NCBI GenBank assembly: GCA_029959085.1
Contig: JARWIR010000023.1
Location: 5,965,860 to 6,029,859 of the forward strand
Length of the DNA: 64,000 nt
From: Nemophila menziesii
Taxonomy: Eukaryota; Streptophyta; Magnoliopsida; Boraginales; Hydrophyllaceae
Direction: 5' to 3'
A program made the translations under genes and the position numbers. Below, in pieces: positions 30,048 to 42,343 of the stretch (position 1 is its first letter; each line of letters opens with the position of its first letter). The notes under the pieces were generated by a model that searched no databases, was not told where the DNA came from, and saw only the letters and a list, made by a program, of their open reading frames with translations.

Positions 30048-31611
30048 TGATGTCTCCCTATTTGTTATTGATTTTAGCCCTTATGAGACGTCATTTTAGG
30101 GGAATATTTGACTTATTTGATAGACTTTTATGCTTATTTCGTCATAATGTACTTTCTCCCATTGGACTTAGACTATTTGCATTTTTAGAGCTTTTGTGCG
30201 TTGATTTGTTTGTTTAAGTGTAAAGTTAGTAGTTTTATGAATTCATGAAGAAAACACTACAAGGAGGAGAAGTGAGAATTAAAGTCTCAGATCGAGTGGA
30301 GGAGCTAAAGGAAAGAAAAGAATTTCCGAGAACTTAATTAAAGAAGTTGCAGATCTGAAAGGCTGTTAAAGATTACTGTTTTTGGGCTACATAGTAGCGG
30401 AACTATTCTTGGGCCGTGAAACATGGTTTGATAGCCTATTGAGTTAGGAAGATTCTCCAAGTCGAATCAGCCCATTTGGAGTTGTTATGCAAAAGTTACA
30501 CCTGTTTTATTAAAGGCTGGACACCAGTTACGAGAATTAAAAGATGGCTTGGGCTTTTTATATAATTTGACCTAATCCTCTTAACCTAAGCTCTAATCTG
30601 TTTTTAATAGTATAAATAGACCCTTTAGCCTCCTTTTTACACACACTTCATAGAATTACATTAGAGCATTCAATATCCACAATTCAGAAGCAAGGAAGGA
30701 AGAAAGCTAAGAGCTGGAGAAAGCCATCTTCTCCAAATCGCAGCCAAACCCAACCTCTTAATTAGGCTTTATTTAATTACTTTTATTTTTTTAGTTTTAA
30801 TTTCAATTATGAGATAAATCTTTTAAGTCTTGAGAATCGCTACATGGGTTGAACACTAATTAATTTGAATAATGTTTTCTGATTTGGGATTTTTATAATT
30901 TAATTTGAATTGGGTAATTAGTATTGTTTATTATCGTAAGATAATTTTATTATTTTTAGTCTAATCAATTGGACATAGGATTTAGTAATTAATCTATTCA
31001 CTTTGGTGGGGAAGTGATCGCCTTGACGGGGGGTTTAATTACGGACACAGGTAATAAACGTAAGGTAGAAATTATTGATCCTGACGAGCTTGGTTAACCT
31101 TATAGCCAATTGGGTAGAGAACCTGACATTCAAAGGTGGATTATAATCACCTTGCGGGGTTTGTAACACCCTAGAATAGCTCCTAAGTCCACCCTAACGG
31201 GGGTTATGAGAATATAGAATTCCGACTACTAGCTACAAATTCGACCCTTAAAAGAAGTATTGATTAAGTTTATTTTGGTGAAACCCTTGCGAAACTCAAG
31301 TACTATTTCTCATTCTTGCGTCCATTTATATTTTATTTTCTCGCGTCTCATTATTTGCATTAAATTAGTTTAATGTTTTCTTTTATTTTCACTTTAGTAT
31401 TTAATCAAAAACAAAATAAATATTTATTCCATTTACTTTTATTTGTCATTCAAACAACTATTTCCATTTATTGCATAACACTTTAGTCATATCCAATCCG
31501 TCCCTGAGATCGAAATCCCGTTTACCGGATATTACTTGGACGACCCGTACACTTGCGGTACGTGTCTTGCCTTTTTAGGTGTGTTAATTTAGATCACACA
31601 AGGAGACACCA
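30048..31611 (+). repeat. 3' LTR of element B (1564 bp)
   Basis: Starts TGATGTCTCC, ends GGAGACACCA, followed by ATTAT. It lacks the MITE of the 5' LTR. Confidence 0.92.
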
Positions 31612-32970
31612 ATTATACACAGTTATGCTTACTTTGTTGCTTCCGGGTCCGCGTTTACCGCATAAAAAATATGGATGTCTCTCTATGTTCTATTACTAAT
31701 GAGTTGGAAATGTTGTGGGATACGGGGACCCTTGCATATGATACTTATACGAATGAGGAATTCGTAATGAAGCTTTGTGTGTTGTTAACGGTTAATGATT
31801 ACCCAGCTAGGTCATACACTCAGGGATATTCTGGTCAAGATTACAAAGTGTGCCCCAAATCTATGGATTCTACACTGTCCCTGCGAGTGAGTAAAGGTGT
31901 TCTATATTTAGATCACATACGGTGGTTACCTATTCGACATTGGTTTAGAAAAGGAGTATTCTCTTACGTTAGTTTCGAGCATATGGCTCCGCCTAGGAAA
32001 CATCATCCCGCCAAATTTAGACGCAATTAGATGGATTGTCTATTGTGTTTCCTAGTAAACACAAGGACTTTGGTGGCAATGAGATAAAGCCAACAGGTCC
32101 TTGAGATTTTAACTAGAACAAAAAGAGTATTTTTTATTGTTTGCCTTATTGGTTAGAAAACTTGTTGAAACATAATGTTGACGTTATGTATTGTGAAAAG
32201 AATATATGCGATAGTCTCCTCGATACTGTGGTTGAACTTGATGGAAAAATCAACAAAGATAATGTGAAAGCTACAAAGGATCTAAAATATATATGCATCA
32301 AAACAGAGTTGTGGTTGTTCGAGGACCAAGGTAGAGTGATTCAACTGCGCATAAAGTGTGTGATGCCCTAAGACAAGCGACATATATTCCTCAATTGGTT
32401 GAAAGTAATGAGGTTTGTGATTGATTTACGTAAACTTTGAGGAATAATATTCAGAGTGATTTGGGAAAGATCGTCAGTATAATTCCCATAACTATCACAT
32501 CATGATGCAGTTTCTTTTTTTGGCTAGTATCTAGGGACTTATCCATGATAAATCGGTTAGTGATTCTATCATTGGTTTATGCAAATTGTACATGATTGTC
32601 AGTAAAAAGAATCTAAGTATGCAAGAATTGGAAAGAAAAAAGCTGAAGTTGTGGTGTTTATGTGCAAGCTTGAATCTTTCGTCCATCTTCTTTTGACATA
32701 ATCTTGTCATACACTTATACGAGAAAACCCAGTATGAGGTCTGATTCAAATGTGTTGGATGTATCAATGTGAGAGGTACTTGAAGAAAGTAAAAAATATA
32801 TTCAGAATCAGACTGTAGAGAAGACATTGACTTTTATATTACATCATTTACAAGAAGAAAGTACAAATTTGGATATGGTGAGGCACTCCCATAACCCAAA
32901 CAAATTTAAGTGTTTAAGATTCAGTGTGTATTAGTGGAGGAAAATGGACTTTTGTACCTTATCACACAAT
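31612..32970 (+). pseudogene. CACTA transposase, 3' half (tnp2 family, decayed)
   Basis: Resumes after the target duplication with LTLLLPGPRLPHKK. Then, after a shift, come ITNELEMLWDTGTLAYDTYT and LCVLLTVNDYPARSYTQGYS, and later PYWLENLLKHNVDVMYCEKN with IKTELWL. These match the tnp2 transposase core in order. The region from 32430 to 32970 keeps traces (NLVIHLYEKTQY) with many stops. It would have encoded the transposase of an En/Spm element. Confidence 0.75.
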
Positions 32971-33179
32971 GAAAACTAGAGAATTGACTGGCACATCCTC
33001 AATAATTACGACGAGATCGAACAATAATTTGTTGTTACTTACAAATTTATGTTGTTAATTTGTAATAATTTTGATTTTAAATTATTTTAAAAATTTGTAA
33101 TATTTTCCAGCTATTATCCTTAAATATGTGTTAGTTTAGTGCAAAAGTGTATGTTAGAATCATTAGTTGGAATTATTTT

Positions 33180-34110
33180 GTGGTGTAATTGAAAAAAAAC
33201 TAGGGTCAATTTGTTAAAAAAAAGTTATGGTTACAAACGTTAATAAAAATAAGTTACAGGTTAATTTGTTAATAAAAAAACTTAGGGTTCAAATTGTTTA
33301 TTAAAAAAATCCAGGCTTAAAAGGATAATAAAAAAATTTATGGGTCAATATGTTAAACAAAAGAAGTTAGGGGTCCATTTTCAATAAAAAAAGTTAGAGT
33401 TCAAATTGTTACTAAAAAAGATAAGGGTTAAAAAGATTTTAAAAAAAAGTTAGAGTTTATTTGTTAAAAAAATTAGCTAGGAAATAATTTATTAATAAAA
33501 AAAGTTAGGGTTTAAATTATTAATAAACAAAAGTTAAGGTTGAGAAGTTAATAAAATATAGGTAGGATGCAAATTGTTAAAAATTACAAATAAGCGGTTA
33601 AATAATTAATTAAAAAGTTAGGGTTTAAATTCTTAATAAAAAAAGTTGAGGATTAAATATTTGTTGAAAAAGTTAGGAGTTAAATTGTTTATAAAAATAA
33701 GTCAAGAGTCAAATTATTAATAAAAATAAGTTAGTGATCAAGTTATTAATAAAAAAATTTAGGGGTCAAATATTTAATATTAAAAAATTAAGGGGTCAAA
33801 TAGTTAATAAAAGAAGTTAGGGTTAAAATGGATAATAAAAATAGTTTGGGGTCAAATTGTTAATAAAAATAAGCTAGGGGTCAAATTGTAATTAAAAAAA
33901 GTTAAGGGGTCAAATTGTTAATAAAAAAAGTTAGGAGTCAAATAGTTAATAAACAAATATTAGGGTTCAAATAGTAAATAAATAAAAGTTAGGGGGTTAA
34001 ATTGTTAAAAGACTTAGGGGGTAAAATTATTAATAAAGAAGTTAGGGTTTAAATTGTTAATAAAAAAAAGTTAGGGATAAAATAGTTAATAAAAGAATTA
34101 AGGAGAAACA
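33180..34110. repeat. Minisatellite, unit about 28-32 bp
   Basis: About 30 imperfect copies of AAAAAAGTTAGGGGTCAAAT followed by TGTTAATA, with a short continuation at 34310-34370. The GTTAGGG core is not a canonical plant telomere unit. The array lies in the 3' part of the CACTA remnant. Confidence 0.85.
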
Positions 34111-34117
34111 GCAGAAG

Positions 34118-34270
34118 ATGTGAAAATATAAAGAAGAGGGTAACGCATGTATTTCTTCAGAACGCTAGGCGTTGCATCTCCTTTCTTTAATCGTGCAACT
34201 GCGATTATAAAAAGAAGATAAAACACCTAGCGTTCTGCAGATTACATACATTCTTTATGTTTTCCCATCC
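34118..34270. repeat. Imperfect foldback of about 150 bp
   Basis: The arms centre on CAGAACGCTAGGCGTT (34159-34174) and its partner AACACCTAGCGTTCTG (34223-34238). The loop is around TGCAACTG, with inner arms TTTCTTTAATCG and CGATTATAAAAAG. It interrupts the minisatellite and could be a small MITE or a hairpin transcript source. Confidence 0.6.
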
Positions 34271-34379
34271 TGTAATGCTTTTCCTAACTTTTTTAGTAAG
34301 GAATTAAACTTTTAATTAAAAAAATCTAGAGGACAAATTGTTAAAAAAAAATTAGGGGGTCAAATTTAAAACAAAATCA

Positions 34380-36088
34380 ATTATATATTTAATTGATAAC
34401 AGATGTCAGATGTTATGTCAAGAAGTCACGGTGGAAATGGTACTAATATAATCCCTCAATTTCTGAATAACACTGCAATAATCGGATGTCATATTCCACA
34501 TACTCGATTCTCATATATTTAACTAGTATTTATTTTATTATTAATTTATTTATTATTTGTTACCAAACAGCAAAAAAGATCTCTAACCGAGAGGTAAATA
34601 AACTCTCCAGTCAGCCTAAGCCTACAGGGAGATGCTTAAATTACTAGACAGGCTGCTTTCACGTGTTATTGTCTTGATGGCGCGAGAAAAGGTGTCACCA
34701 TGTTATAAGTCATTGGTTGTTGTACTTGCAAAGATGATGCAACAGGTGCTTACTGTTTGCAGGTAAGAACGATTGTATTTTCCTTATTTATTTTAATTAT
34801 TGTTACGTTATTTGATATGTTGATATTTGATTATAGGACTATAAGATTCTTTTTGCATGAATGATTAGAGATTGAGCCCCGATTAGGGTAAAATTTTTGA
34901 GACCTTAACTAAGATATATGCTAACCGTGACAACGAGTATAAGTATTGATGTAAGTTTGATTACTTCCTTAAAGGCCACAAACAAGATGACATGTTTGAT
35001 GAGTATTAGGGATTGGCGGGTGGGCTATGGACCACTAAACAAGCTATTGATATATTTATTTACCTTAAAAACTTGTATTATTACTATTCATTTTGGATCT
35101 CAATGATTTTTTATTTTCAAAAGTACAGAATCAAACGGAGACAAATAAGGCCAATAAGTCCTCCTAGCTCCCGTGCTTAACCTAGAGGATGTGGGTCGGA
35201 TGATCACATGGTTTAACGAGGAGCGCGTAGCCGAATGTCTACCCCTGTTCGCTCCCAGTTCTACTACTATCCCCTCTACAACCGCCCCTCCTACCGGTCT
35301 CTCTTCTAAAGTCCCTCTTACCGACCCCGCTTCTGATGTCCCTACTACCAAGTCATGATGCTGATGTCACTCCTCTCCTAGTAATCGAAGAAGGCTATAT
35401 GACGAGAATATCAAAGACCTCGATACTCCTTGGTTATTATCTACTCCCCTATATTTGATATGATTATGACTTATTTATTCGGTTTTGTAATTATTAACCA
35501 TATATTTTTATATGGTACTGTAATTATTTACTTTATATGTATTTTAGACTTTTAATCCTTACTATTGTGACAATGTCATATATAAATTGTTATTTTAATT
35601 TCAAAACATTTATTCTTAATCATTATTATTATTGTTAGTTAAAATTAAACAAACAAAATAATACTTTTAATAATTTTGTTTTTTCAAAAAAAATTAAAGT
35701 TGATGATATATGTCTTTCGTATTGAGATAGTTGGCGATGAATTTCCTCGCTTTTGGAAATGATCAATAAAGACGAAAATTATTCTTTCTAAAAAATCGTA
35801 CAATACCCACGGCAAGAATTCGACGATATTTGATAAACTATACATAACCACGACAAGAATTTGTCAGTATTAATAATCTATCAATATCGACGATATAAAT
35901 TAAAACGACATTGATCGTCTCAAATGACTTGTGGTCATTCCTGTAGACTGGCTACATTTCTTCTTAAATGATGTCTTTCCCACAAAAATTTGTTGATGAA
36001 ATATCGTCTAAAATGATGAAATAGTATCTTTAGACACAAAATTCAGGTTCAGTAAAGAAGAAAAATATCCTCTTTAATGACCGATAAT
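34380..36088 (+). other. 3' part of CACTA remnant, no assignable gene
   Basis: Only weak ORFs occur. One of 61 codons (35173-35358) is Pro/Thr/Ser-rich and unrecognised; it could be an exon of the second CACTA gene. From about 35700 there are GACGA/TCGTC subterminal motifs (for example ATTCGACGATATTTG). Confidence 0.35.
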
Positions 36089-36097
36089 GTAGTAGTG
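36089..36097 (+). mobile_element. Right terminus of the CACTA element
   Basis: The sequence ends GTAGTAGTG. Its complement begins CACTACTACATTATCGGTCA, a typical plant CACTA end. The left terminus was not found. Confidence 0.5.
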
Positions 36098-36584
36098 AGA
36101 AAAAGTAAATATTTTCACCTCAATATGATCATGAACTCTTCTTGACTGTTTCAAGAATCAAGTTATGCAGTTCTCTGATGGTGTTACTTGTCTTTACTTA
36201 TCTTTACAGAGAAATTATATCAACAACAAAAATATAAAATTCAAACAACTTCAGTTTTATTATATCACTTAAATGCTCACCGAAATATTTTTCACATTAT
36301 ATTACTTCACCACTTACATTGATTCCACACTTGACGGGTAGGGAACAATTTTTCTGGAGTGTGTAAGGGTTCGATAGAACCAGCATATGAGGTTTTCATG
36401 GTAAGGTAAACTAAGAGGAATTTTCAATCAGGGAGGGTGACGACAAGGATGCAGAGGGATCATGCATTTTGGATGTACTATATGTTTGAGGTAGTGATTG
36501 TTGAAAAAATGGACCAGGATTTTAATAATATAGCAAAGGTGGGTTTGGATGTGTTTGGTTCAATAGCAATTTAGATGATGACTC
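36098..36584. other. Spacer without recognisable feature
   Basis: No ORF, repeat or motif stands out between the CACTA end and the 3' end of the first LINE. Confidence 0.4.
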
Positions 36585-39500
36585 TTTATTTTTTATTTTG
36601 GACAAGAAAAACAAACCTTCCCTGATTTCTAATCCAACTCCCAATCTTTTGAAATTTCATGTTACTTCTGAAAGATCGTCCCCTTTAAAAGTGCCCATGT
36701 GCCTAACGTGTTTTGCAAGACGGTCAGCATGACTGTTCATCCTTCACGGAATATGTCTAAAGGATATCAATCCTGCTTCTTCCGCTCTCTTCCAAATCTG
36801 ACGGAGGATCGGTTGAATGGTCCATCTTGCCGTTGACACCTTCCTAATACCTTGCATTAACTCAAGGTTATCCAAAAGTATATATTTCGTGTTCTCCTTG
36901 TATTTCTTGCTAATTCTATCGGCTTCCAGCACTGCTATCGCTTCTCCTTCCAGGACTGTATTGCACCTAACTGTTTTAAATTTTTCTGTTATATCACCCG
37001 TTCTACGATCAGTAATTCAATTCCAATTCATGTATGTTCATATTTAGTATTAAAGGATGCATCACAAGTATATAATGTCTTCTGTAGGTTGTGTCTCGGA
37101 AGCTAGGAGTTGATTATGTGATATTCTGTTGATTGTTTGTTGATTCTGCTTTGCCCAATCATTTCCATGTAATTCGCCCATAAACTTGTTGGTAGCTTGA
37201 ATGATATGATCGATATCGATGTTGGTATTTTCATGTATGGCTTTAATTTTCTCTTTCCAGATGTTCATATCATTATAAGTAATTAATTGGTTACTATTTT
37301 CTTCTCCCATCCGCATGTACTATACACTTCTATCACTCCTAGCATCCAGTCGCCTAGATTCTTAATGTCCTCTTGTTGTATATAGATTTGCAGAGTCGAT
37401 GCCGCCCAAATTGATTTGTTTATGCTACACTGAAGTAAGAGATGTTCGGTAGTTTACTTTTTTGTCTGACACCAGGTTCATGTTGAAGAGTCGGTGCATT
37501 TCCGAATTTGTAGATTTTCAGACGAAGGGATCACATTTCTACATGCTTTCCAATTGAAAATTTGGATCTGTTTCAGAATATTAGCATCCTAGATGGTTTT
37601 CCAAATTGTGGCCTGATACTAACCGTATTCTTTGTACTTTGTGGTTCCTGTAAAGTTGCTATGTCCGTAAGGACTTTGTATCCCGTTTGTATAGATACCT
37701 TCTTTTGAATGGGGATAGATGAAGTGGTCGTCTTGATCGTGATTAAGTATTTGTTATTTCTGGGATTATTGGTTGTGGAAAAATATCATCCTGAATCTCG
37801 GTGTTCCATTCCATTGTATCATGTTTCCAGAGTTCATTGAACTTTTGAAGAGAACATGTTTCTGGTTTTTCAAGTTTCCATGAGGTCTCTACCCATTTAT
37901 CATTCCATATATTAGTTGTCAGTCCGTTCCCAATTTGGAAGAGAACATGTTGCTTAATGAAGTCTCTACCTTCTACGATACTAGCCCAGCTCCAAGTTTT
38001 ACTTTGTCAAAGTTTAATAGTCATAAAATCAGAGTTAGGATAGTGGAGACCTCTTAATAGACGAGCCGCAAGAGTATTTGGGTTATTAAGTATTCTCTAT
38101 GCTTGAGCTCCCAACAAGGCTGTATTCATTCTTTTGAGGTCTTTGAAACCTATTCCTCCAAGGAGCTTCCCTATTGTCAGTTTTTCCCATACCATCCAGT
38201 GAATACGGTTTCTTTCTCTTGAGCTCCACCAAAAGTTGGCGATGGCTGAAATTAGTTTCTTGCAGAAAGTCACTGGGTATGAGATAATTGACATAGTATA
38301 GACTTGAATGGCTTGTAGCACTGCTTTGATTAGCACCTCTTTCTCTCCGTCAGATAAAAGTTTCGCTTTCCATCCTTCCGTTTTTGCGAAGAGTTTTTTA
38401 GCAATCCATTCCAAAGCTTCGATCTTAGATCTTTTATGGCATAACTGTATACCCAAGTATTTCCCTAGGTCCTCCGTTTCTACCATGTGTACTTCATCTG
38501 CTACTTGATTCCTTAATTCTTGTGGAGTATCATTACTGAAAAAGATAGTTGACTTATGATAATTGATTTGTTGTCCTGATCCTTCGCAGTAATCTGTCAG
38601 ACAAGTATTGAAAGCCCTTAAATTTGTATTGTTAATTGTGAGGAAAAACAGTGAATCATCTGCAAATAGAAGATGAGAAATCTCTGGGCAGTTTCTTGTA
38701 ATCTAAATGCCTTGAATCTGTCCAGCTTCACATGTTGATTCTATAAGGCTAATAAGAGCTTCTGTCATAAGAGAGAAAAGGAAAGGTGAGAGAGGATCTC
38801 CCTTTCTAAGTCCTCGTCCCGATTTAAACTTCGGAAGGCTTTGTCCGTTGAGATTGAATTGAAAAGTAACGTCCGTGATGCAGATCTTAATTCAATGAAC
38901 CCATTTGTCACGAAAGCCCATTTAAGTAAGTAGCTTTAGTATAAAATCTCATCTGACTTGATCATAAGCTTTGGCCATATCTTTTTTTATACTAGCCATA
39001 GGTTTAGGATTTTTCCTTTTGCGCTTCATATGAAAAGACAATTCCTGAGCGATTAAAATGTTATCTTGAATAGCTCGGCCTTTGATAGATGCCGCTTGTG
39101 TTGCAGAAACGATATCATTCGTAATATCTTGAAGGCAATTTGATAGCATTTTTGCTATTAATTTATATCCAAAGTTAATGCAGGATATCGACATGTAGTC
39201 CCCGAGCAGTTCATGGATATCTCCTTTCGGGATAAGAATTATCAAAGTATCAGTCATATCCTTCAAAGGTATATTGTTGTTAAAATAAATCCTCCACTAC
39301 ATTGAAAACACCACCTTTAATAATATCCCAGAATTCAGTGTAGAATTTACCATTTAGGCCGTCCGGACCCGGGGCTTTTATAGGTGATAGATTTTTTAGA
39401 GCCCTTTCGAGTTCCTCCATGGTTGGTTCTGCAGTCAATTTCTGGTTCATATCATTAGTAATCTTGGGTTTTACGTATCTTAGCACTTTTGATATTCTAT

Positions 39501-39960
39501 CCATAGTCGTTTGTTTCTCTGCAAAAGGATTATTATAAAATTGTTGAAACTTAGATTTAACCTCTTTGATATCTTCTGTCAATTGTCCTTCTTCGTTTTT
39601 TATTCTTGTGATTCTATTGTAAGATCGTCGTTGCATAGTTGCCATGTGGAAAAACTTAGTATTTTGTTCTCCACATGTGAGTCATTGTTGTTTAGCTCTA
39701 TCTGCCCAATATTTTTATTCACAAGAGATTCGAAAGAAAGCTCATTTCTAAGATCTCGTTCTTCATGTTGGTATTCTGTCGTTGTGGGCAAATTTGTTAT
39801 TTCTATCAATCTTTCTTGAATGTGTTTGATTTGTTTTTGGTGATTTTTTAAAGTGATTTTGCTTCATTGTTCAAGGGCTTGTATAGTGTTTCTTTTTTCT
39901 CTGAAAAATTGACCAGAGGTTGTTAGTTGTTGACTGCTTCCCAGCTATGTGGTATGCTGA
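36585..39960 (-). mobile_element. LINE 1: 5'-truncated L1-type element, minus strand
   Basis: Pieces of one ORF2 lie in order on the minus strand with many stops and shifts. Post-endonuclease linker (39600-39809). RT start with SPIKAPGPDGLNGKFYTEFW (39280-39645). RT middle with LIPKGDIHELLGDYMSISCI and AASIKGRAIQDN (38949-39266). The FADD motif near 38650-38700. RT end, EVLIKAVLQAIQVYTMSI (38097-38486). A linker (37062-37316). RNase H with LLDNLELMQGIRK and NSHADRLAKHV (36680-36932). No ORF1 and almost no endonuclease remain, consistent with 5' truncation during target-primed reverse transcription. A poly(A) tail and target duplication were not resolved. Confidence 0.8.
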
Positions 39961-40246
39961 TTTTTTATTGTTACAAAGTAGTTGTTATATATAAATAAAG
40001 AAAGATAAATATATATTACATCATAAATTAAGTTAAATAAGAGTAAAAATGGGTATATGATTTAGAAAAATAGATTTTTTAGAATGAAAAGTAATATATT
40101 AGTTAAGGGTAATCTGTTTAGGTTTTTTCTCCTTTTAAACAAATAACTCTTGTTTAAATTTTTTTATTTAGTATAATTTTTCCATGTTTGTTGTTTTTTA
40201 TTTATAAAAAGATCTTGTAAAAAACAATATATAATACAATCGTCAA
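39961..40246. other. AT-rich spacer between the two LINEs
   Basis: No feature recognised. It ends at the T-run that marks the poly(A) tail of LINE 2. Confidence 0.4.
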
Positions 40247-40301
40247 CTTTTTTTTTGTTCTAAACGCTTATATTAATTAACCAAAACAGTTACAAAATTT
40301 G

Positions 40302-41063
40302 TTAGCCTATCCCAACAGGGGACGAATCAAGGCCTAACAACTTAGCTAATTTAGTAGTGAATGGGCTTGCACAATAGTCAAAAGACTCACCACTAGGTAA
40401 ATTTTTGCAAGCCCAATCCGTTATCAAATTTCCATCTCTCCTAGTGTAAGAAAAGGATGGATTACAGTTTTTAGAAACGAAACAAATACTTCTAACTATA
40501 TTCGCAATACAAGGAGAATTAAATACAAAATTGCTAACTAATGGCTCCATAAGAAGAAGATTATCGTTTTCCACTATGCAGTGGAAGTTTTTGAGTTCCT
40601 TCACCCATAGACAAGCTTTTAAAACTACCAAACCTTCAGCCATTAAGCTATTGTCATCATTAATTCTCCAAGCTTCACACTTTAATACTCTTCCTTTATA
40701 GTCCCTGGCAACACAATCAATAGAGGATTTGTTTTTAGTATAAGAGGCATCGCAATTTATTTTAATAGAATTCTTAGGAGGAGGTTTCCATTTACTAACT
40801 GTTTTAAGGTCTTGTTTGATATGATCTCGCAATTGCATATTTGAGGTTGAATTACTCCCAGATTTGGGAATATTCTTGTTTCCCTTCAGTTTATTATTTA
40901 CATCATAAGGGTTTTTATATTTTATACCTTTCTCAGCACTGTTCTTATGTTTCATATCTAATATAGTATCCTTCAATTTATCTGTAATATCACTTTTTCC
41001 CAAACAAACAAAATATTCCTTCCAACTATTCTCAGCCTTACTCACTGTTTGCATAGGGTCCAA
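40302..41063 (-). CDS. LINE 2 ORF2 C-terminus: RNase H domain
   Basis: 253-codon open frame. A basic linker precedes the RNase H fold: INCDASY (first Asp), MAEGLVVLKACLW (Glu), VENDNLLLM (Asp region) and RRDGNLITDWACK, where relatives often read RxANxxADxLAK. Plant L1 elements often carry this domain at the end of ORF2, where it can remove RNA from the hybrid. The frame probably continues from the zinc-knuckle region upstream through a frameshift near 41090; the ATG at 41063 is unlikely to be used. Confidence 0.8.
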   Translation of the reverse strand: MDPMQTVSKAENSWKEYFVCLGKSDITDKLKDTILDMKHKNSAEKGIKYKNPYDVNNKLKGNKNIPKSGSNSTSNMQLRDHIKQDLKTVSKWKPPPKNSIKINCDASYTKNKSSIDCVARDYKGRVLKCEAWRINDDNSLMAEGLVVLKACLWVKELKNFHCIVENDNLLLMEPLVSNFVFNSPCIANIVRSICFVSKNCNPSFSYTRRDGNLITDWACKNLPSGESFDYCASPFTTKLAKLLGLDSSPVGIG

Positions 41064-41113
41064 TTTTGTATTGTTAAAAATATAAGCATTTCTATCTTTC
41101 CATATATGCCAAA

Positions 41114-41443
41114 CTAAGATACAGAATTCTCAAACGAGTAGACAAAGTTACAATTTGATTTTCCCATTCCATTAATTAAATCAGCCATCCATACATCCAA
41201 TTTCTTGGAGTGGTTGCTGATTTTTAATGAGAGTGAGGATGCTAGCCACGTGGCACGTGCCAAATCACAATCAAATAACATATGTTCCACGTTTTCTTTC
41301 TCTTTATTACATATAAGGCATAATTTAGTTTCTGCACATTTTTTCATATTAAGATTTTTCGAGGTTGGAAGCATATTTTTAATTGCTTTCCATATAAAAA
41401 TTTTAACCTTTGGGGGGTTTTCATATCCCATATAGCTTTCCAA
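41114..41443 (-). pseudogene. LINE 2 ORF2: zf-RVT region
   Basis: PPKVKIFIWKAIKNMLPTS, then CLICNKEKENVEHMLFDCDL, the C-x2-C...H...C pattern of the zinc-binding region that follows RT in plant non-LTR elements. It ends at a frame break before the RNase H frame. Confidence 0.75.
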
Positions 41444-41615
41444 ACAATAGGGTCAGTAACATGTGAAGAGGATGGTTTTGCCTTTTTCTTATTATCCTCA
41501 ACTTTAGTTTTTTCAGTTTGCATATGATGATAACATCTTTTAACTGAAAAAAGACCATTAGGACTAAGGGTCCAGGTAAGATTATCCTAGACTTGAATAA
41601 GTGGAATGAAAGATT

Positions 41616-41969
41616 TTACAATTTTTCATAATCTTTACTATGATAATTATCTTTAACCTTTTTTAAATTCCATCTCCTTTCACCAATATGAAACAAATCT
41701 GCTACTTTACTAATATTTATATCCCTCGGTTTTATAATTTCCAAATTATATGAAAACCATATATCAATTTGGGGATTTATATCCTTTCCATTACCAATTT
41801 TCCATTTCAGTTGAATTTTAGTAGCATCTTTCCCTGTTACCAGGCTTCTCCAACCCCAAGAGGGTTTATTGCCCAAGTCAGCATGAAGAAAGGAGCTATT
41901 AGGAAAGTATTTTTCCTTAAGTCTTTTATATAGTAAAGAATCTTTTTTATTAAGTAACCTGTTTTGCAA
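41616..41969 (-). pseudogene. LINE 2 ORF2: segment between RT and zf-RVT
   Basis: LLYKRLKEKYFPNSSFLHAD, PSWGWRSLVTGKDA and KWKIGNGKDINPQIDIWF follow the usual plant LINE order (KYFP, PSWxWRS, WxIGNG, DxW). Confidence 0.75.
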
Positions 41970-42343
41970 GTAATGTCACATTCATAATACTGAGGTCTCG
42001 GAAACCTAAACCCCCAATATATTTACTATGGGTTACATTAGACCAATTGGTCCGGTGTATACCTTTTTAGATTTATTACCCCACCAGAATTTTTCTATTT
42101 TCATAGAGATATCTTCACATATTTTCTTTGGTAACAAAAAGGAGGAAATGAAGTAATTTGGTATAGTTTGTAATACTGATTTAATAAGTATTTCTTTACC
42201 AGCTTCAGAGAGATATAGATTTTTCCAGTTTTAAGTTTTTTTGATAGCTTTCTCAACAAGGCAGTTTAATTCTCTAACTTTAGACCTCCCCCATTCAGTG
42301 GGTAGGCCCAAGTAAGAGCCTAAGTTTTTAGTAATTTTCATAT

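Larger units (their letters stand above)
22129..31611 (+). mobile_element. Element B: complete Athila-like non-autonomous retrotransposon, 9483 bp
   Basis: Both LTRs, primer site, hairpin/PPT and a perfect 5-bp duplication (ATTAT at 22124-22128 and 31612-31616) define it. It contains gag, protease and a GPY/F-like module, but no RT, RNase H or integrase core. The 3' module has the palindrome array, internal TATA, small ORF and GGGA hairpin. It interrupts a CACTA transposase gene. The 5' LTR carries a hAT MITE absent from the 3' LTR. By eye the LTRs differ at about one site in ten, so the insertion is old. Confidence 0.92.

Noticed and set aside
35173..35358. Thr/Pro-rich ORF as a host gene exon
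   Set aside because: Short, no homology recognised, and enclosed by CACTA remnants.
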